DNA of 64,000 nt from Globodera rostochiensis (taxonomy: Eukaryota; Nematoda; Chromadorea; Rhabditida; Heteroderidae), in contig JAEVLN010000005.1 in NCBI GenBank assembly GCA_018350325.1, forward strand, positions 2,428,142 through 2,492,141, in the 5' to 3' direction. The notes beneath the pieces were generated by a model, which was given only the letters and a program-made list of their open reading frames with translations, did no database searches and was not told the origin of the DNA. Of the stretch, positions 47,101 to 60,700 are shown piece after piece (the first letter of the stretch is position 1; each line of letters starts with the position of its first letter). Position numbers and translations under genes: made by a program.

Positions 47101-50100
47101 GTGAACACTTTCTTAGACCGATCTGGCACATTGTGGCAATCGAAAATTCTAATGCTCACCGCCTTCTTTGGCAAGCTGTTCAAGTCGGTGGCTGACACCA
47201 TCAGCAGGTGTTCCTGCTTCTGCTCCCTGTCCAACGCGCCGGTGCCGATCCATCCCGTGCCCGGGTCAATGGTGAACAGGTTGGTGTGCCAATGTCCTCC
47301 CTCAATGGCATAGACGACAGATGACGGTGATGCCCCATCAGCGGCAGCACGTTCATCATCGTCAAGCAGTACACGAACGCGCAACAGCTGACGGATGGCC
47401 TCATTCTCCGGCACCGACACATTGCCACAACTCGTCGGCTCAATTTTAGGCCCGGCGATGGACCGGCGTGGCACAATCGTCAGGATGGCATGGTCAATGG
47501 TCTCAGCTGGTTCGTAGTTGGCGTTGTCGAGCGAAGAATTTATGCAGCACCGTCTGGCCAATACTGCAAATTGTTTTTTTATGAACTTCTTACCATTTTA
47601 GGTAAGAATTTAAACTGCATTTTTAATTTGTCCGTTTTGGAGAAGATTTCGATTTTTTTCAATTTGCCCATAATTTAGACTGGCATTTTTTGAACAAATT
47701 TGGCACACTGTCCATTTGGTTGGACCTGTTAAAGTCAAATTGTGTCCCGCTTTGAGCAATGCTTCTGTCCCGTTTTCCATTGCCACATATTCCAAAATGC
47801 CGTCCTCCCCATTCATTTTGAACCCCTCCGGCGATGGCATCAGCTCAAACAGGGCACAATTAGCATTGTCTAAAAAGCATTTAAACATTTAAAATTTTAA
47901 AAAGGACACATACCTTGACGCTTAAATTTTGCCACAAATTGGTGCCGACCCATTGCAAAAGATTCGTCTGTAAGAATTTCGGCCACAAAGTGCCGTTTGG
48001 CAAAATACGAAAATTTTCGATGGGACTGGTCAATTCGGACAATGAAATGTTGCTCAACGCGGGTATTCCGATGCATTTTGTTGTTGTTGGACGTCATGGT
48101 GGCCATGTTCAAATTGGCACGAATTGTAAGCCGAAAAATGGAAGAGCCACCATTTGCTGCAAATTTTGACGGTTCCGGCACGGACAGGGCCCCTTAAATA
48201 TTTATATAAAATAATATAGATAATGTGTCTAATTTTTGATATTTGGAGGTTACCGTCGCTTTCTAAACGGAATGCCCCGAGGCCATTGCCTCCGGCAATC
48301 TCAAATAGTGCCCGATTTTCAGGGAGCCGTTCACTGATCGCCACAAAATGATGGACCACATTGCCTTCCGGGTACAGACCTTGCTCCAAATTGGCCAAAA
48401 AAATGGTCACATTTGGCACACTAAACAATACAAACGAATATTAACCCAGAATACGTTAAAATACGATAGGGAGGTGGGCGGGAATACGGTAGCAAATTCG
48501 GCTTACTGAACGCACCAATGAACCCAGAATACGGTAGGAATAATATGGGGAGGGGGGGGGGCGGGGTACGGTAGCAGATTCGGCTTACTGAAGGAACTAG
48601 AACATTGAACCCAGAATACGGTAGGAATACGATGGGGAGGTGGGCGGGGGTACGGTAGCAAATTCGGCTTACCTAAGGAACCGGATGTCACTTTTTGTTG
48701 TTCTGCTCGCATCAGTTTGAACGTTGACACGAATCGCACACCGGGTTACGGTAGCTTGACTGACTTCATCAAAAGTGGTGGCACTGACTTCCACTAACAA
48801 AATACTTGTTGGCATCTGTGAAATTTCAATTTTTTATAAATTTTTAAGCCAATTTTTCCCCACCGTATGCCAATCCAACGCCTTCCGTACGTACAGACTT
48901 CCGTCAGATTCGTCGACACGAAAAGCCGGCGTTGAGCTGCTCGCATTGTTGAAGCGGAATTTGAGCGTTGAAATTTCATTGGCACTGTCCAAAATGTTCA
49001 CGCGCCCAACAAATGTTCCTAAAAACAGCGCAATTTTTGAAGTTCGAAACCCCCCGGGGGTTGGGGTTCGACGATTTGGTCAAAACCTAATAGGACAAAA
49101 GGGCGGTCGGGGGATCAGTTTGGCGCCGACAAGTTTTGAAACGTTGTAACTTTTAGCTTATTTGACCAAATCAAAGAATCTTGGTATCATTTGAAAGCAA
49201 AATTTGTAGATGCTATAGCAGAAAAGAGCTAGGCGATCCGACTTAAACATAGTAAGTTAGCCAAAATAGGACAAAAAATGCGATTTTTACACGTTCTAAG
49301 CTTTAAAAATGATGAATTGATTAAGCTTTCGCTTCATTAAAGCTTCAACAAACGGAGAGCTTCTGAATGATACCGATTTTGTTTGATTTGCTTTCCTAAT
49401 GACAAAGTTATGACTGATCGCGCCAAAACGGGCACCCAAGACTGTCCGGATCCGCAAAATGGGGACAATTTCCATTTGTTTCAGTTTCTGTTTTCTACCG
49501 ATTTGTGCTGATTCGCTGACGTTCCATTGCTGGTACATTTTGGCACATCGAACACTCCGGCGATTGGCATTCCGTTTCAAATTGGCCAAATTAATTGTGA
49601 GCAATTGGACGTCCTTTTCATAGACAAATTGATCAGACAGTGATCGGGCCATAACATGGAACACAAATTCGTCGGCACAATTTGGGCCAGGAAACTTGGC
49701 CATGTAAAGAGCGCCGCTGAGCTCGTCCAGCTCGAAAAGTCCAATTTCAAGTGCCTAAAATTTTTAATTATAATTTAAATATTTAAAAAAATTTTTATGT
49801 AAATATTGTTCGTGATAATTCTTGAAAAAACAATTAAGTAACTAGAAAAAGCAAATTATTTTTAAATTTTAAATTATTTATGAGAATAAAAAAATATAAA
49901 TTAAAATAATAAAAGCCGCATTTGACCTTCTCCGATTCGTCTCCCACAGCGGTGAGCCGAAAGAACATGTGATCAGTCCAATTTTTGGGTCTTTTCTCCA
50001 CCGTATACAAAGGCTTCTGCCACCGTATCGACCAATCTTCGGCTACGGTAATTGTCGCCGGAGGGAACTCGCTTCCGCCAAAGTTACCGCCGCCACCGTA

Positions 50101-53100
50101 TTCATTTCGTCTCAAAACAACGGTCAACAATTTTGGCGCCGAATTGCCGACCGGGTCCATTTGAATTGTTATGGACTGTTTGGTGCCGCCGGCGAGCACA
50201 AAACTTTCGTGCCCTTCGGCGAGGCGTTTGGCCAAACGAATGGTCCCATCGGATGAAATTGAAAACAGCTGAGCCAATGGATCTATAAATGGCAATTAAG
50301 TGCTCCAATATTTAGGAACATTTAGGCAAAGGCCCGTAGGGGCCGGACGGGACCGGGATTCCTTCCACTCGTAGAATTTGTAATTGTCGGGATTCCCGAC
50401 CCCAGGATCTAACCGATTTGGTCCGGATTTGTTTGGGGCTCATTGGGGTTTGGTCTAACGCTTTGTCGGCCCGATTTTCAAAGTTTTTATAAATATTTCA
50501 AAAAACATTTTCAATATAAAAAGCATTATTAGCACAAATGCGCTAAAATCATTCAAAGCTTATATATATTTCAAAAAACATTTTCAATATTAAAATCACG
50601 ACGCTTTATCCTAACATAAATGCGCTAAAATGGCCCCTACCGTCGGGTCGGATGCTCCACCGCCGGACGCCGCTTGCATTGACTTGCATCAGTGGCGTGC
50701 CGACGGGCGTTTGCGCGTTCAGCCAAAGTTCCGTTTGGACGGGTCCCAACAGGCGAACAGCGTGCCGTCCAGAGGCCTCCTCTTCCTGATTCACCGTTTG
50801 TTCAATTGCGTCTGTGCCGTTTTGGCCAACTGCCATCATCACCATCACTTGGCACACCGATGACAACGGCATTTCCACACTTTGGTCCTCAGCGATCAGA
50901 GTGAAGGAGCGCGGAAGCGACAACCCGGCGGCTGCGGCGGCGGCACCGGATCGCGCATGAGACGAAAGATTGGCAGCGTCGATCGGACGTCGAAGGTACA
51001 GATCACCTTAATGGATGAACGTTTAAAATATTAATTTTAGATTTGATCTGCATTTTCTAGGCCAATCCAAAAAAATCCTGATCATTGGAAGGCTCAATTT
51101 GGTCTAGATTTTCTGGACCAAATCCAAAACAATCCTGATCATTGGAAGGCTCTATTTGATCTGGGTTTTCATGGCCAAAAACGAGAATAAATTCTTCTAG
51201 TCAGAATAAAAATTCTACAAGCCTGGATCAAGCGCAGGTCCGGGCTTTATTAAAGTTTTGATTTGTCTGAACATTATAACCTTTAGAGTTCAGCTCGAAC
51301 CACTCGTTGGGCTGCTGCATGCGAAAGCGCACCGTCCCGTTGGACCCTTCGTCCGGGTCGGTCGCCTGCACGCGGCCCACCAGGTCGCCCGCCTGCACAC
51401 CGCCGCCGCTGCCGCGCGCTTGTACGTGCACAATTTGTTGCTGTGTGCATGCGGGCGCATTGTCGTTCACGTCTTGCACGCGCATGTGCAGGCGTGCGCG
51501 TGCCATCCGTGACGGAATGCCACCGTCGCGTGCTTCCACCTCAAAAGCAAACTGGGCGTACTGCTCGCGGTCGAGCGGTTCGCGCAGGAAAATCTGTTTT
51601 GGGGAAAGTCGCAACATTTATTAATTTTTTGAGCCAAATTTCACTTCGCCAGTCCATTTGTTTATGCCCAACACTGACGAATTGGCGCCCTCTTCGATCA
51701 TGGGCAAAATTTGATTGATACTGTACCGTACCCTCCGGTTGGGTACGGTAATGTCGGCGTCTTTTGCATTTAAACGGTGCACAATGCTCATTAGCTCGGC
51801 ATCTTCTGGCACCTATGTTCATTAAATGATTAATATTAGTAAAAAAATATTTAATTAAATTGGTCAAATTCTGTTTTTTTAACGGAAAACGGAATTCCGA
51901 CAATCGGTGGCCCGACGGTGCCGTGGCACTCCCACGAAAAAAATCAAGCGGAGCCTTTACATTTTGCCACAAAAAAATTTGAAATATCTGCCGATGATCA
52001 TTTGTATTTTTTTTTCTTCCAAAAATTCAATCTTTAGGGGTGTTATTAAAATCGGGTAGGCCCGACGCAAAAGTCAGAGGGGGGCTCATCGGGATCGAGG
52101 TGGATGTCCGGGGGTAATGAAGCGGAATATTGCCTCTGCTCGGGGGCCTCGGCAGTAGAGACATACATTAAATAGGGGGGGGGGGGGGGAGTCGACCCCC
52201 CCACCCAACGTTCGTACCGAAGGCCAAATAGAAGGGGGGTGTCGTACCGACCGGGGTCGGAGCTGGAGGGGGGGGGGGGGGGGGGGGGGGGGAGGTCGAG
52301 GAGAAAAAGGGGTTGGTTGGGGGGGGGGGGAGAGAACGAAAAGAAAAAAGAGGAAATTCGTAATTTTTTGACCAATTTATAAACAAATTTAGTCAAAAAT
52401 ACCAAAATTTTTCTCATCCAAAAGCCAAAAATTGTAGAAATTCTGGCCAATTTTCTTAACAAATTACCATCAAAATTCAAAAAATTTTCCCGGCGGCGCC
52501 TATCGGCATCGCCGCTCCACCCCCCCCCCCCCCCCACCCCCAAACTGATCCAAAAACTATGAAAAATCCGGCCAATTTTGCAAATTTCCGGTTTTTTTTT
52601 TGCCAAAAATGTCCGGAATCAGGTTACAAAATCTTCAAAGAATGGCCTTATTTTTTGTAATTTTGGCTGCGAATCCCTTAACAAGTTGAGTCAAAAATTT
52701 CAAAATTTTCTCGGCGGCGCCTATCGGCACCGCCGACGCCCCCCCCCCCGCACCTCCAAGCCTAAAAAATAGTTGAAAAAAGCGCGCAAAAAAAAAACAC
52801 GAAAATCGGGTACTCTTTTTCCTCAAAAAAGTGCGTATTTTTCATTTAGTATATTACATCGTATTTTCAAAGAGTCGACCCCCCCCTTGACCCCCCCTCC
52901 CCCTCCCTCCCCCATCGTTCGTACGAGGGGCCGTTGACCCCCCCTACTATTTAATGTATGAGTAGAGACCAGATTTTTGAAAACCCCGGATCAGGATTGC
53001 CAGGATTAAAAATCCTGTTTTTCAGGTTATCCTGATCCTGGTACTTCGACGAAAATACCAGGATTTCGGATCAGGAGCCCTGGAAAATCCTGTCCAGACT

Positions 53101-56100
53101 CCGGTCTTGTCTGATCTCTATCGGCAGTAGGGTCGAGACTACTAACCCTACAAAAATCAAATGTTGCAAAATTAATTTTCCATCACACCTCAATTTCGTA
53201 TTCCGGCACATCGAAAAATGGCGCATTGTCGTTCACATCCAAAATGGTCATGTACAGCTCCATGTCGTCATGCCGTGGCGGAATGCCATGATCGCGCGCA
53301 CGGATTCGCAACAAAATGGAATTGTTCCCGAACATGGCCGAGTCAGCGTCCAATGGCGCACTAAGTGACAGAATGCCAGAATTGGAATTGATTTGAACAG
53401 GCACAGAGGGCGGGTCGGTTTGGAACAGTTCGTAAGTGATTTTGCCATTCTGAAGCAATATAAGTAAAGTTTATAATATTTTATATTAATTTAAATTAAA
53501 TTAAAAAAGATTTTAAAAATATTGAATTTAACACAATAATTCTGAAGCAATATAAGAAAAGTTTAAATATTTAATAAAAATTAATTTATTAATATTAAAC
53601 AAAATTAATAAAGGATTTTAATTGTTGAATTTAACACAATAATTCTGAATATGTTAATGTTTTTGAAATCATTTTATAAAGGTAAATTTAAAAATAAATA
53701 TAAATATTTTAAAAATAAAATAAATTTTGATTTTAATAACAATATTCACTTCATTTCTGTCTCTGTCTGTCGCTCTGACCGCATAAAATGCCTTATGAAT
53801 TGGGAAATCCTCCGGCAATTTAATTGACGCTGTTTTGACATCAAATTTTGGCGCATTGTCATTGACGTCCAACACGGTGATCAAAATTTGCGTCAAATTT
53901 GAACAATTTTTTGCAGTGTCAATTGCCTTTAATTAGATTTTATTTAAACACATAAATGGATTAAAAATTATAATTGGGACATATTAAAAGACGACAGACA
54001 AACAAAACAAACTAGAGATCGGTCCGATCGAGATTCTTGATAAAATCTCGTTAAATCTCGGCGAGATCGACAAATTTTTACCGAGATTTTCCAGATTCGA
54101 GATTTTTAGTGACCTGATCGAAATATCGATCGGTCCTCAAGTCCGGGCTCTAGAACAAACATATCCCCAGAAGTTGGAGCTGTTCGTTTGTTCATCAACC
54201 ACAAATTCAAGATTTGCCCCCCCCCAAATTCACCTTAACATTCAGCAAATGTGCCTCTCCGCCCGCCACATCCGAGTCCAACTCCGTCTCCAACAACAGT
54301 TTGTGTGCATTTGTCTCATCAAATTTGAACAGTCGCGCACTGTCATTGTCGTCCACAATTTCGAGCAGTACTTTGTCCTCGTCCGCCACGTCAATCAGTC
54401 GCAAATTGCCGATGGCAATGCCCGGCAGTGTCTCTTCAGAGACATGGAAGTGAAAAATGCGATCAGCAAAGGAGACACAACGCAAACGGGAGGGCACAAA
54501 GCGGACGTTGATCAGTGCCTGAAAGTGATCTATGATCATTAGTGATCATCACCAGAATGTTGCGATCCGGATAATTGATCATTAGCATGTTATTTATAAG
54601 AATAAACCAATCGATAATCATTAATTATCATCTTTTTCATATAAAAAAGGTATCTGATCACTGAACTAGCATGTGGGTTCGCGCGGTTTGATCAGAAATT
54701 TGTAAAGGGTGATTGACAGACCAGCTGTTCACTCGTCCGTCCTCCATCGTCCGCTGCTTCCACACGCAATTCCAAGCCGTACATCATCCCGCCGTTCTCC
54801 TCCGTTGTGCCCAACTTGCGTGTTCCACGCTCAGTCAGCATCAACACGCCGTCAAACTCATCAAGTTCGAACAGCTCAGTGCCAACACCGTCTCCGAGCC
54901 GGTAATGAATCTTGTCGGTGCCGGAACTACTGATGTTATTGCTGCTGTTGCTGCTGTTTACAGAAACGGAGCTGCTGTCCATGTCGACGGCACGGACGCG
55001 CAACAACGGCACGAAAGGTTGAAGCATGTCCGGACTGAGCTGGAGGGCGTACTCGCGCGGTTGGAAAACCGGCGAATGGTTGTTCACGTCCTCAAGCCGT
55101 ACAATAACTTGCGCATCCGCCTCACTACCATCTAAAATTGGTATTTAGAAGATACTTTGAAATTTTTAAATTATAATTAGTCACCCGAATGTTTGGCAAT
55201 CGCTTTCAGTTGGATGTTGTTCCCATGCCGTTCAACGTTCAGCTCTTTTTTGGTGCACAACATCCCGTTGACCGGGTCCAGCTTGAACAGCTCGGACAAA
55301 TACCCCTCCAGCCAATACTGTATTTTGTCATCTGCAGCCGCTGTCGATGACGGTGATGAACCATTTTGTTCACCACAAAGTCCCTCATTGACAGCGGAAA
55401 CCTAACAAAATTGTCAGGTAAATGTTTGTTTCTACGTTTTTTCTAATTTTAATATTTTTTTAAACATTTAATATTTAAGAATTTTTTAAGCATTAATTTT
55501 GGTTTTAAATTTTTTGACATCTTTTTTTTGTATTTAATTTTTTCACAATCAACCAAAAGTACAGAAAAATACAGATTAAGAACTGTATGCACCGGATTCC
55601 GGACATTTTTTTGGCATCGGTTACATCCCCGGCATGTGCCTGTATTTTTTCGAATTTTTTGTTTGCGCTAGAAAGGCTTTAAAAAGTTAAATTAATTTAT
55701 TTGTTTTTAATTTTGGAGCATTTGCAAAATTTTTTTACTTTTTTTACAATGAGTTTAAGAATTTTTTTTTAATTCAAATCAAAGGACCGCTACGATAAGT
55801 CTTTCAAATTTTTGATAAGAATCTTTTATTTGCCTCCAAGTGCCTCCATGTGAAATATTAAAATTCTAGTCAAATTTGTTAAGAATTCAGTCTGGCAAAA
55901 AGTCTTGGCCACTTTAACTCAGTTTCTGTTATGAACGAACACAATGCGTTGCCGCCGGCGGCGCCATTTGCCGTTGTTGTCGTCCGTCGCCTTGACAACC
56001 GCTGAAAATGTCGTCACAAAAATTCAACAAAATGAACGAGCTGAGCGTGTGGTGGGTGGGTAAATGGGGCGGCGCCGTTTTGAGTTGCTGGTGAATGCGC

Positions 56101-57666
56101 GGCACGAATTAATTGACAAAACGGACAAGTGCCGTTATTATGGCCAAGTGGGCCAACGCGCCCCTGCCGATGCTGCTCCCCATTGTTTGAATAGAATCTT
56201 CGCGCTAACGGGGAACAAAACGCGGACTGTAACAACAGCAGCAACAACAAAATGAGTTTTCAGGTAAATGTGGAATAAAGTCAGCAGGGTTGTTCCCCGA
56301 CACCGAAAATTGGACGTCCCCGACCCCTGACATGGACAACCCCGACCTCCCCGACCCTCGACATGGACAATCCCGACCTCCCCGACTCTCGACATGGACA
56401 ATCCCGACCTCCCCGACCCCCGACATGGACAACCCCGACCTCCACGACCTTCCCGGCCCCCGACATGGACAACCCCGACCTCCCCGAGCCCTGACTTTCC
56501 CTCCCCGAGGCGTCGGGAAGCAGCAACCCTAGAATAAAGCAATGCAAAAAACAAAGTTCAAATTTGTGCCCCTCAGGCGATGCCCTTTCTGTTCATAAAC
56601 ATGGGCGGTGAGATGGCCTACATTTTGGACCAGCGATTGCAGGCACATTCAATACATTTTGCAACACTTTGATTCCCCAATGTTAGGCCCAAAATGTGGG
56701 GGACGAAAGGTCCAGCAGAGTGTTGCGCGAAATTGTTGCTGTGATGTTGAGCAAAAGTTTCCTGGACGAACTGTTCGAGCCGCGCGAAATGTACACCAAA
56801 AGTGGACTGCGCCAACACTTTGAACAAATTGCACATTCGTCTGTGATGCGCCTCAACGATGCCAGGTTGGCGAGCAGTTCAAGCAGTAGCGCAGCAGCAG
56901 CACCATTTCAATTTGCCGTTTCAATTGTTTTTCAGCTTGATCAAACTGTTCGATCTGATGACAATGGGGGTCAAATACCAATTTTTGTTGTGCAAAGAGC
57001 CGTCAGAGTTGGTGCTGGTCACAATGAACCATTTGGACGGGATGAAGGCAATCTTCAAAGACCATGCGACAATTATTGAGCGCATCGATCACGCAAGCAC
57101 TTTGGCAAGCAATTTGTGATCGTTCAATTAATCATGGTTAGGGTTGTCTTCCTGGGAATTCTTCGGTCCGACCGAACCGAACCGAAAAAATCCCGGTTCT
57201 ACGGTTCGGTTCGGTTCGGTTCGGTTCGGTCCGGTTCGGAACCGACAACCCTAATCATGGTCACCAAGGTGTGCCAAAACTGGGGAATCAAAAACCCCCC
57301 GGGGGGTTTTTCGAACCGGTACTCGACCCAACCCTTTCCTTCCCAGATCTGCACTTGATAACCTTTAAGCCAAAACCCGAAGAAATTTGTTTTTCTCGGC
57401 ACTGAGGATAAAGCAATTTTGAACATTTTTATTATTTTAGCTTATGGACCATTTCGGCGACACGCCTTTATGGGTAAGTAAAAAATAATCAATTTTATAG
57501 GCATATTAAAATGTTCTAATTAAGCAAATGGCCGTGATCCGGTCGGAGCTGCTCAATTTTTTGAGTGGAACTTGCGTTAAAGCGTCGCAGTTGTTGCGGG
57601 CGCAACGCCAACTTGATGGTAGAGAGAAGAGATAGAGAGAGAGAGATACAGAGCAGAGAGATACAA

Positions 57667-57700
<34 letters not shown>

Positions 57701-60700
57701 TAAAGAGAGATACAAAGAGAGAGAGAGACAGAGAAAGAGAAAGAGAGAGAGAGATAGAGAGAGACACAAAGAGAGAGAGAGATAGAGAGAGACACAAAGA
57801 GAGAGAGAGAGATAGAGAGAGATACAAAGAGAGAGAGAGATAGAGAGAGATACAAGAGACAGAGAGAGAAAGAGAGAGAGAGAAAAGTTACCGGCCGCGC
57901 GGGATTTACGGCATTCCAAAATTGCCACGCGGCCGGATATTTTAGGATTCCCGACCAAACTCAGAAATTTTATATTTTCTCTATTAATAGCCCCGGGCCC
58001 CCCCCCCCTCCGGGGGTTACAATTAGGGAAGGGGCTTCAAAAGAGGGGACTACTACTAATAGAGATACAACGGTACACTCTGGACCACCCTAACGCTTTG
58101 CGAACCGTCTAGAATAGCGAAAATTAAAGGATTTTTTTATTAAATTAAATCAAATTTTAAATTTTGTTTCTACAACTGTTAGACGGCCGTTTTGTGCTGT
58201 TTCCGGCTGGTGAACAAATTGAGTTGCCGTACAACGCGGTCGTGCCGGGCTCCGTCCGTTACGTTGAGAACGGCGCGTTGGTGCGCGCTGAGCAATTTCT
58301 GGTGGACGAACGGTTCAAAGTCAGCCCCGACTTCTACCAGGTCGGTTGAACAAACAAACAAACAAACTAAACAGCAGAACAGCGCGCCACAACCAACAAA
58401 CAAGAAAAACACAATCTTGCCAAGATCATCATGGACAGCCGAGCGATTCATGACAAAAATAATAAAACAAAAATATTTCTTGGCATGATCAAAGTGCCAA
58501 AGCTTTGGGCTAGGCATCTCATAGCCATATGTTTGTTGTATTTTTGAATCTAATGAAATGGTGGGGTTGCCACTCCGACGCAACATTCGCGAGGTTGGGG
58601 GAGTTCGAAGCGGACCAACTGCGTCTGGCCAACTGAGTCCCAGGAACGTTTAGCAGCTCATAATTCATCATTTTTATGTTGTTCGAAAGCTCTAAATGAT
58701 CGGAAGATATATATCAGCAACATCGAGCCGGTTCGATGCTCTATTAAAAAGTTATAAATGAAAAGGGTGTAAAAATCGGACTTTTTCATTGGTTTCTTGG
58801 TCATAACTTTGTTCAATTTTATCCAATGCTTTTCGAATGCTTACAAATAGCTTCTTCTTATTAATGCCTTTCAAATGATATAAAGATTGGGCAGTCTTGA
58901 AAAAAAATATAAGCTGCTAAACGTTCCTGTGACGCAGTTGGCCAGACGCAGTTGACCCCCACCCTGGGGAGTTGCCTAATGCCATCATTTTTTGAAATTT
59001 GCCATATGTCCAGCCTTGGCATCATTTTGCCATATTTTAGAACTTTTGCTTAACAAACTTTGAGGGAAGAAATGTTTTTGTTGTTTGTCGCAAAATGACA
59101 TTTTGAACACGGCAAAAGTTAATGAGAACGGTTACACGCGCAATAAAACAAATTTTTATTGGTTTTCTATGTTTTTTTTTGTTGTTGCAAAAAAAGATGT
59201 CATAAAAATGCCAAGAAAATTTTTAAAAAAAAAACATAATTTTGATTTAGGGTTGGTCCCCGACCCCTCGGGGGCAAGAAAAGTCGGGGTCGGGGTTTTC
59301 GTCCCCGACCAAAAAAGTCGAGGATCGGGGGGGTTTTTCTCAGCAAAAACCCCGAAAAATTCAAAAAAGTCGGGGTCGGGGACGAAAACCCCGACTAAAA
59401 AAAGTCGGGGTTCGGGGACGGGGACCAACCCTATTTTGATTGTTCTCGAAAAGTGATCTGGCCTCTCCTGGGGGTTTAAGGTTGTTGCTTGCTGACCGGC
59501 CGGGCGGGCGGTTTGAATCCGTCTCGAGGCTCGCGCGAATGAGGATTTTTTCCAAATTTGCCATTCGAACTCTCCCGCCCGGAGTTTTGTGCCATGCCAA
59601 AATTGCAAATTGTCGGGATGGCAACCCTAATTGTTGCTGGCATCAATCTCAATCAGAAGGAATGGGAAAAACGCAATTTTTGTTTGCCGGACCACCACCA
59701 ACAGTTTTATGCTCTGTTCTCCCAGTTGTAGATGCTGCGGGCGACCTATCGCTCGGGACAAATCCTTGTGCGTTTGCTCGTCCCACAAATTTATTTTTTG
59801 TTTTCAAAAAAAATTTCGCTTAAAAATTTTCAAAATTTTTTTAATCACTCCACTGTCTCCACTTCACTTTTTTGTCCTCTTCATTTCTGTCCAAGCACTA
59901 ACTAACCACAAATTGCCTCCCCCCCCCCCCCCCCGGCTTTTGCTTTGTCCCCTCAAATTATTAACTCTCCCCAATGAATAGGGCACTAATTTAGCGTTTG
60001 TTCGGATTGTTTCCCCCCCCCCCCCAGGGGGACAGAATTATTATTTGTGGTCCAAAAATTGTGCCCCGTGGGAAAATAGCTTCGAGCGCAATTCTTTGAT
60101 TCTTTCCATTCCATTCCATTCCATTCATTCTTCGTTTATCCGGAGAAAGACCATGTGTTTGCATTACATCAATTGCAGGATCGAACAATGATCCGTGGCA
60201 CGACGCTGGGCCAAAACATGTACAAGATTGGCGGGGAGGGGGCGGTGCCGGCAAGTTTTGCTCTTTCAAATGCCAAATCAGTCCTGGCTCACACAGGAGT
60301 CCGGGAAAGTTTTGCCAAAAGAGTCCGGGTCACCAAGGGGTCCTGGAAAGCCTTGCCGAAAGAGTCCGGGCTCACCCAGGAGTCCGGGAAAGTTCACCAA
60401 AAGAGTCCGGGTCACCAAGGGGTCCTGAAGTCCGGGCTCACCCAGGAGTCCGGGAAAGTTTTGCCAAAAGAGTCCGGGTCACCAAGGGGTCCTGGAAAGC
60501 CTTGCCGAAAGAGTCCGGGCTCACCCAGGAGTCCGGGAAAGTTCACCAAAAGAGTCCGGGTCACCAAGGGGTCCTGAAGTCCGGGCTCACCCAGGAGTCC
60601 GGGAAAGTTCACCAAAAGAGTCCGGGTCACCAAGGGGTCCTGAAGTCCGGGCTCACCCAGGAGTCCGGGAAAGTTCACCAAAAGAGTCCGGGTCACCAAG

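Noticed and set aside
52046..52606. 186-codon minus-strand frame with poly-proline
   Set aside because: Lies in the nested transposon and its G runs; not cadherin-like.
57506..57958. Leu/Ser-rich minus-strand frames of about 100-150 codons
   Set aside because: Produced entirely by the GA microsatellite in an OSCP1 intron.
60245..60577. Read-through of OSCP1 exon 8 into the GC-rich minisatellite
   Set aside because: The frame is open but repetitive. Splicing at GCG|GTGCCG to the exon at 60861 keeps phase and fits the family.
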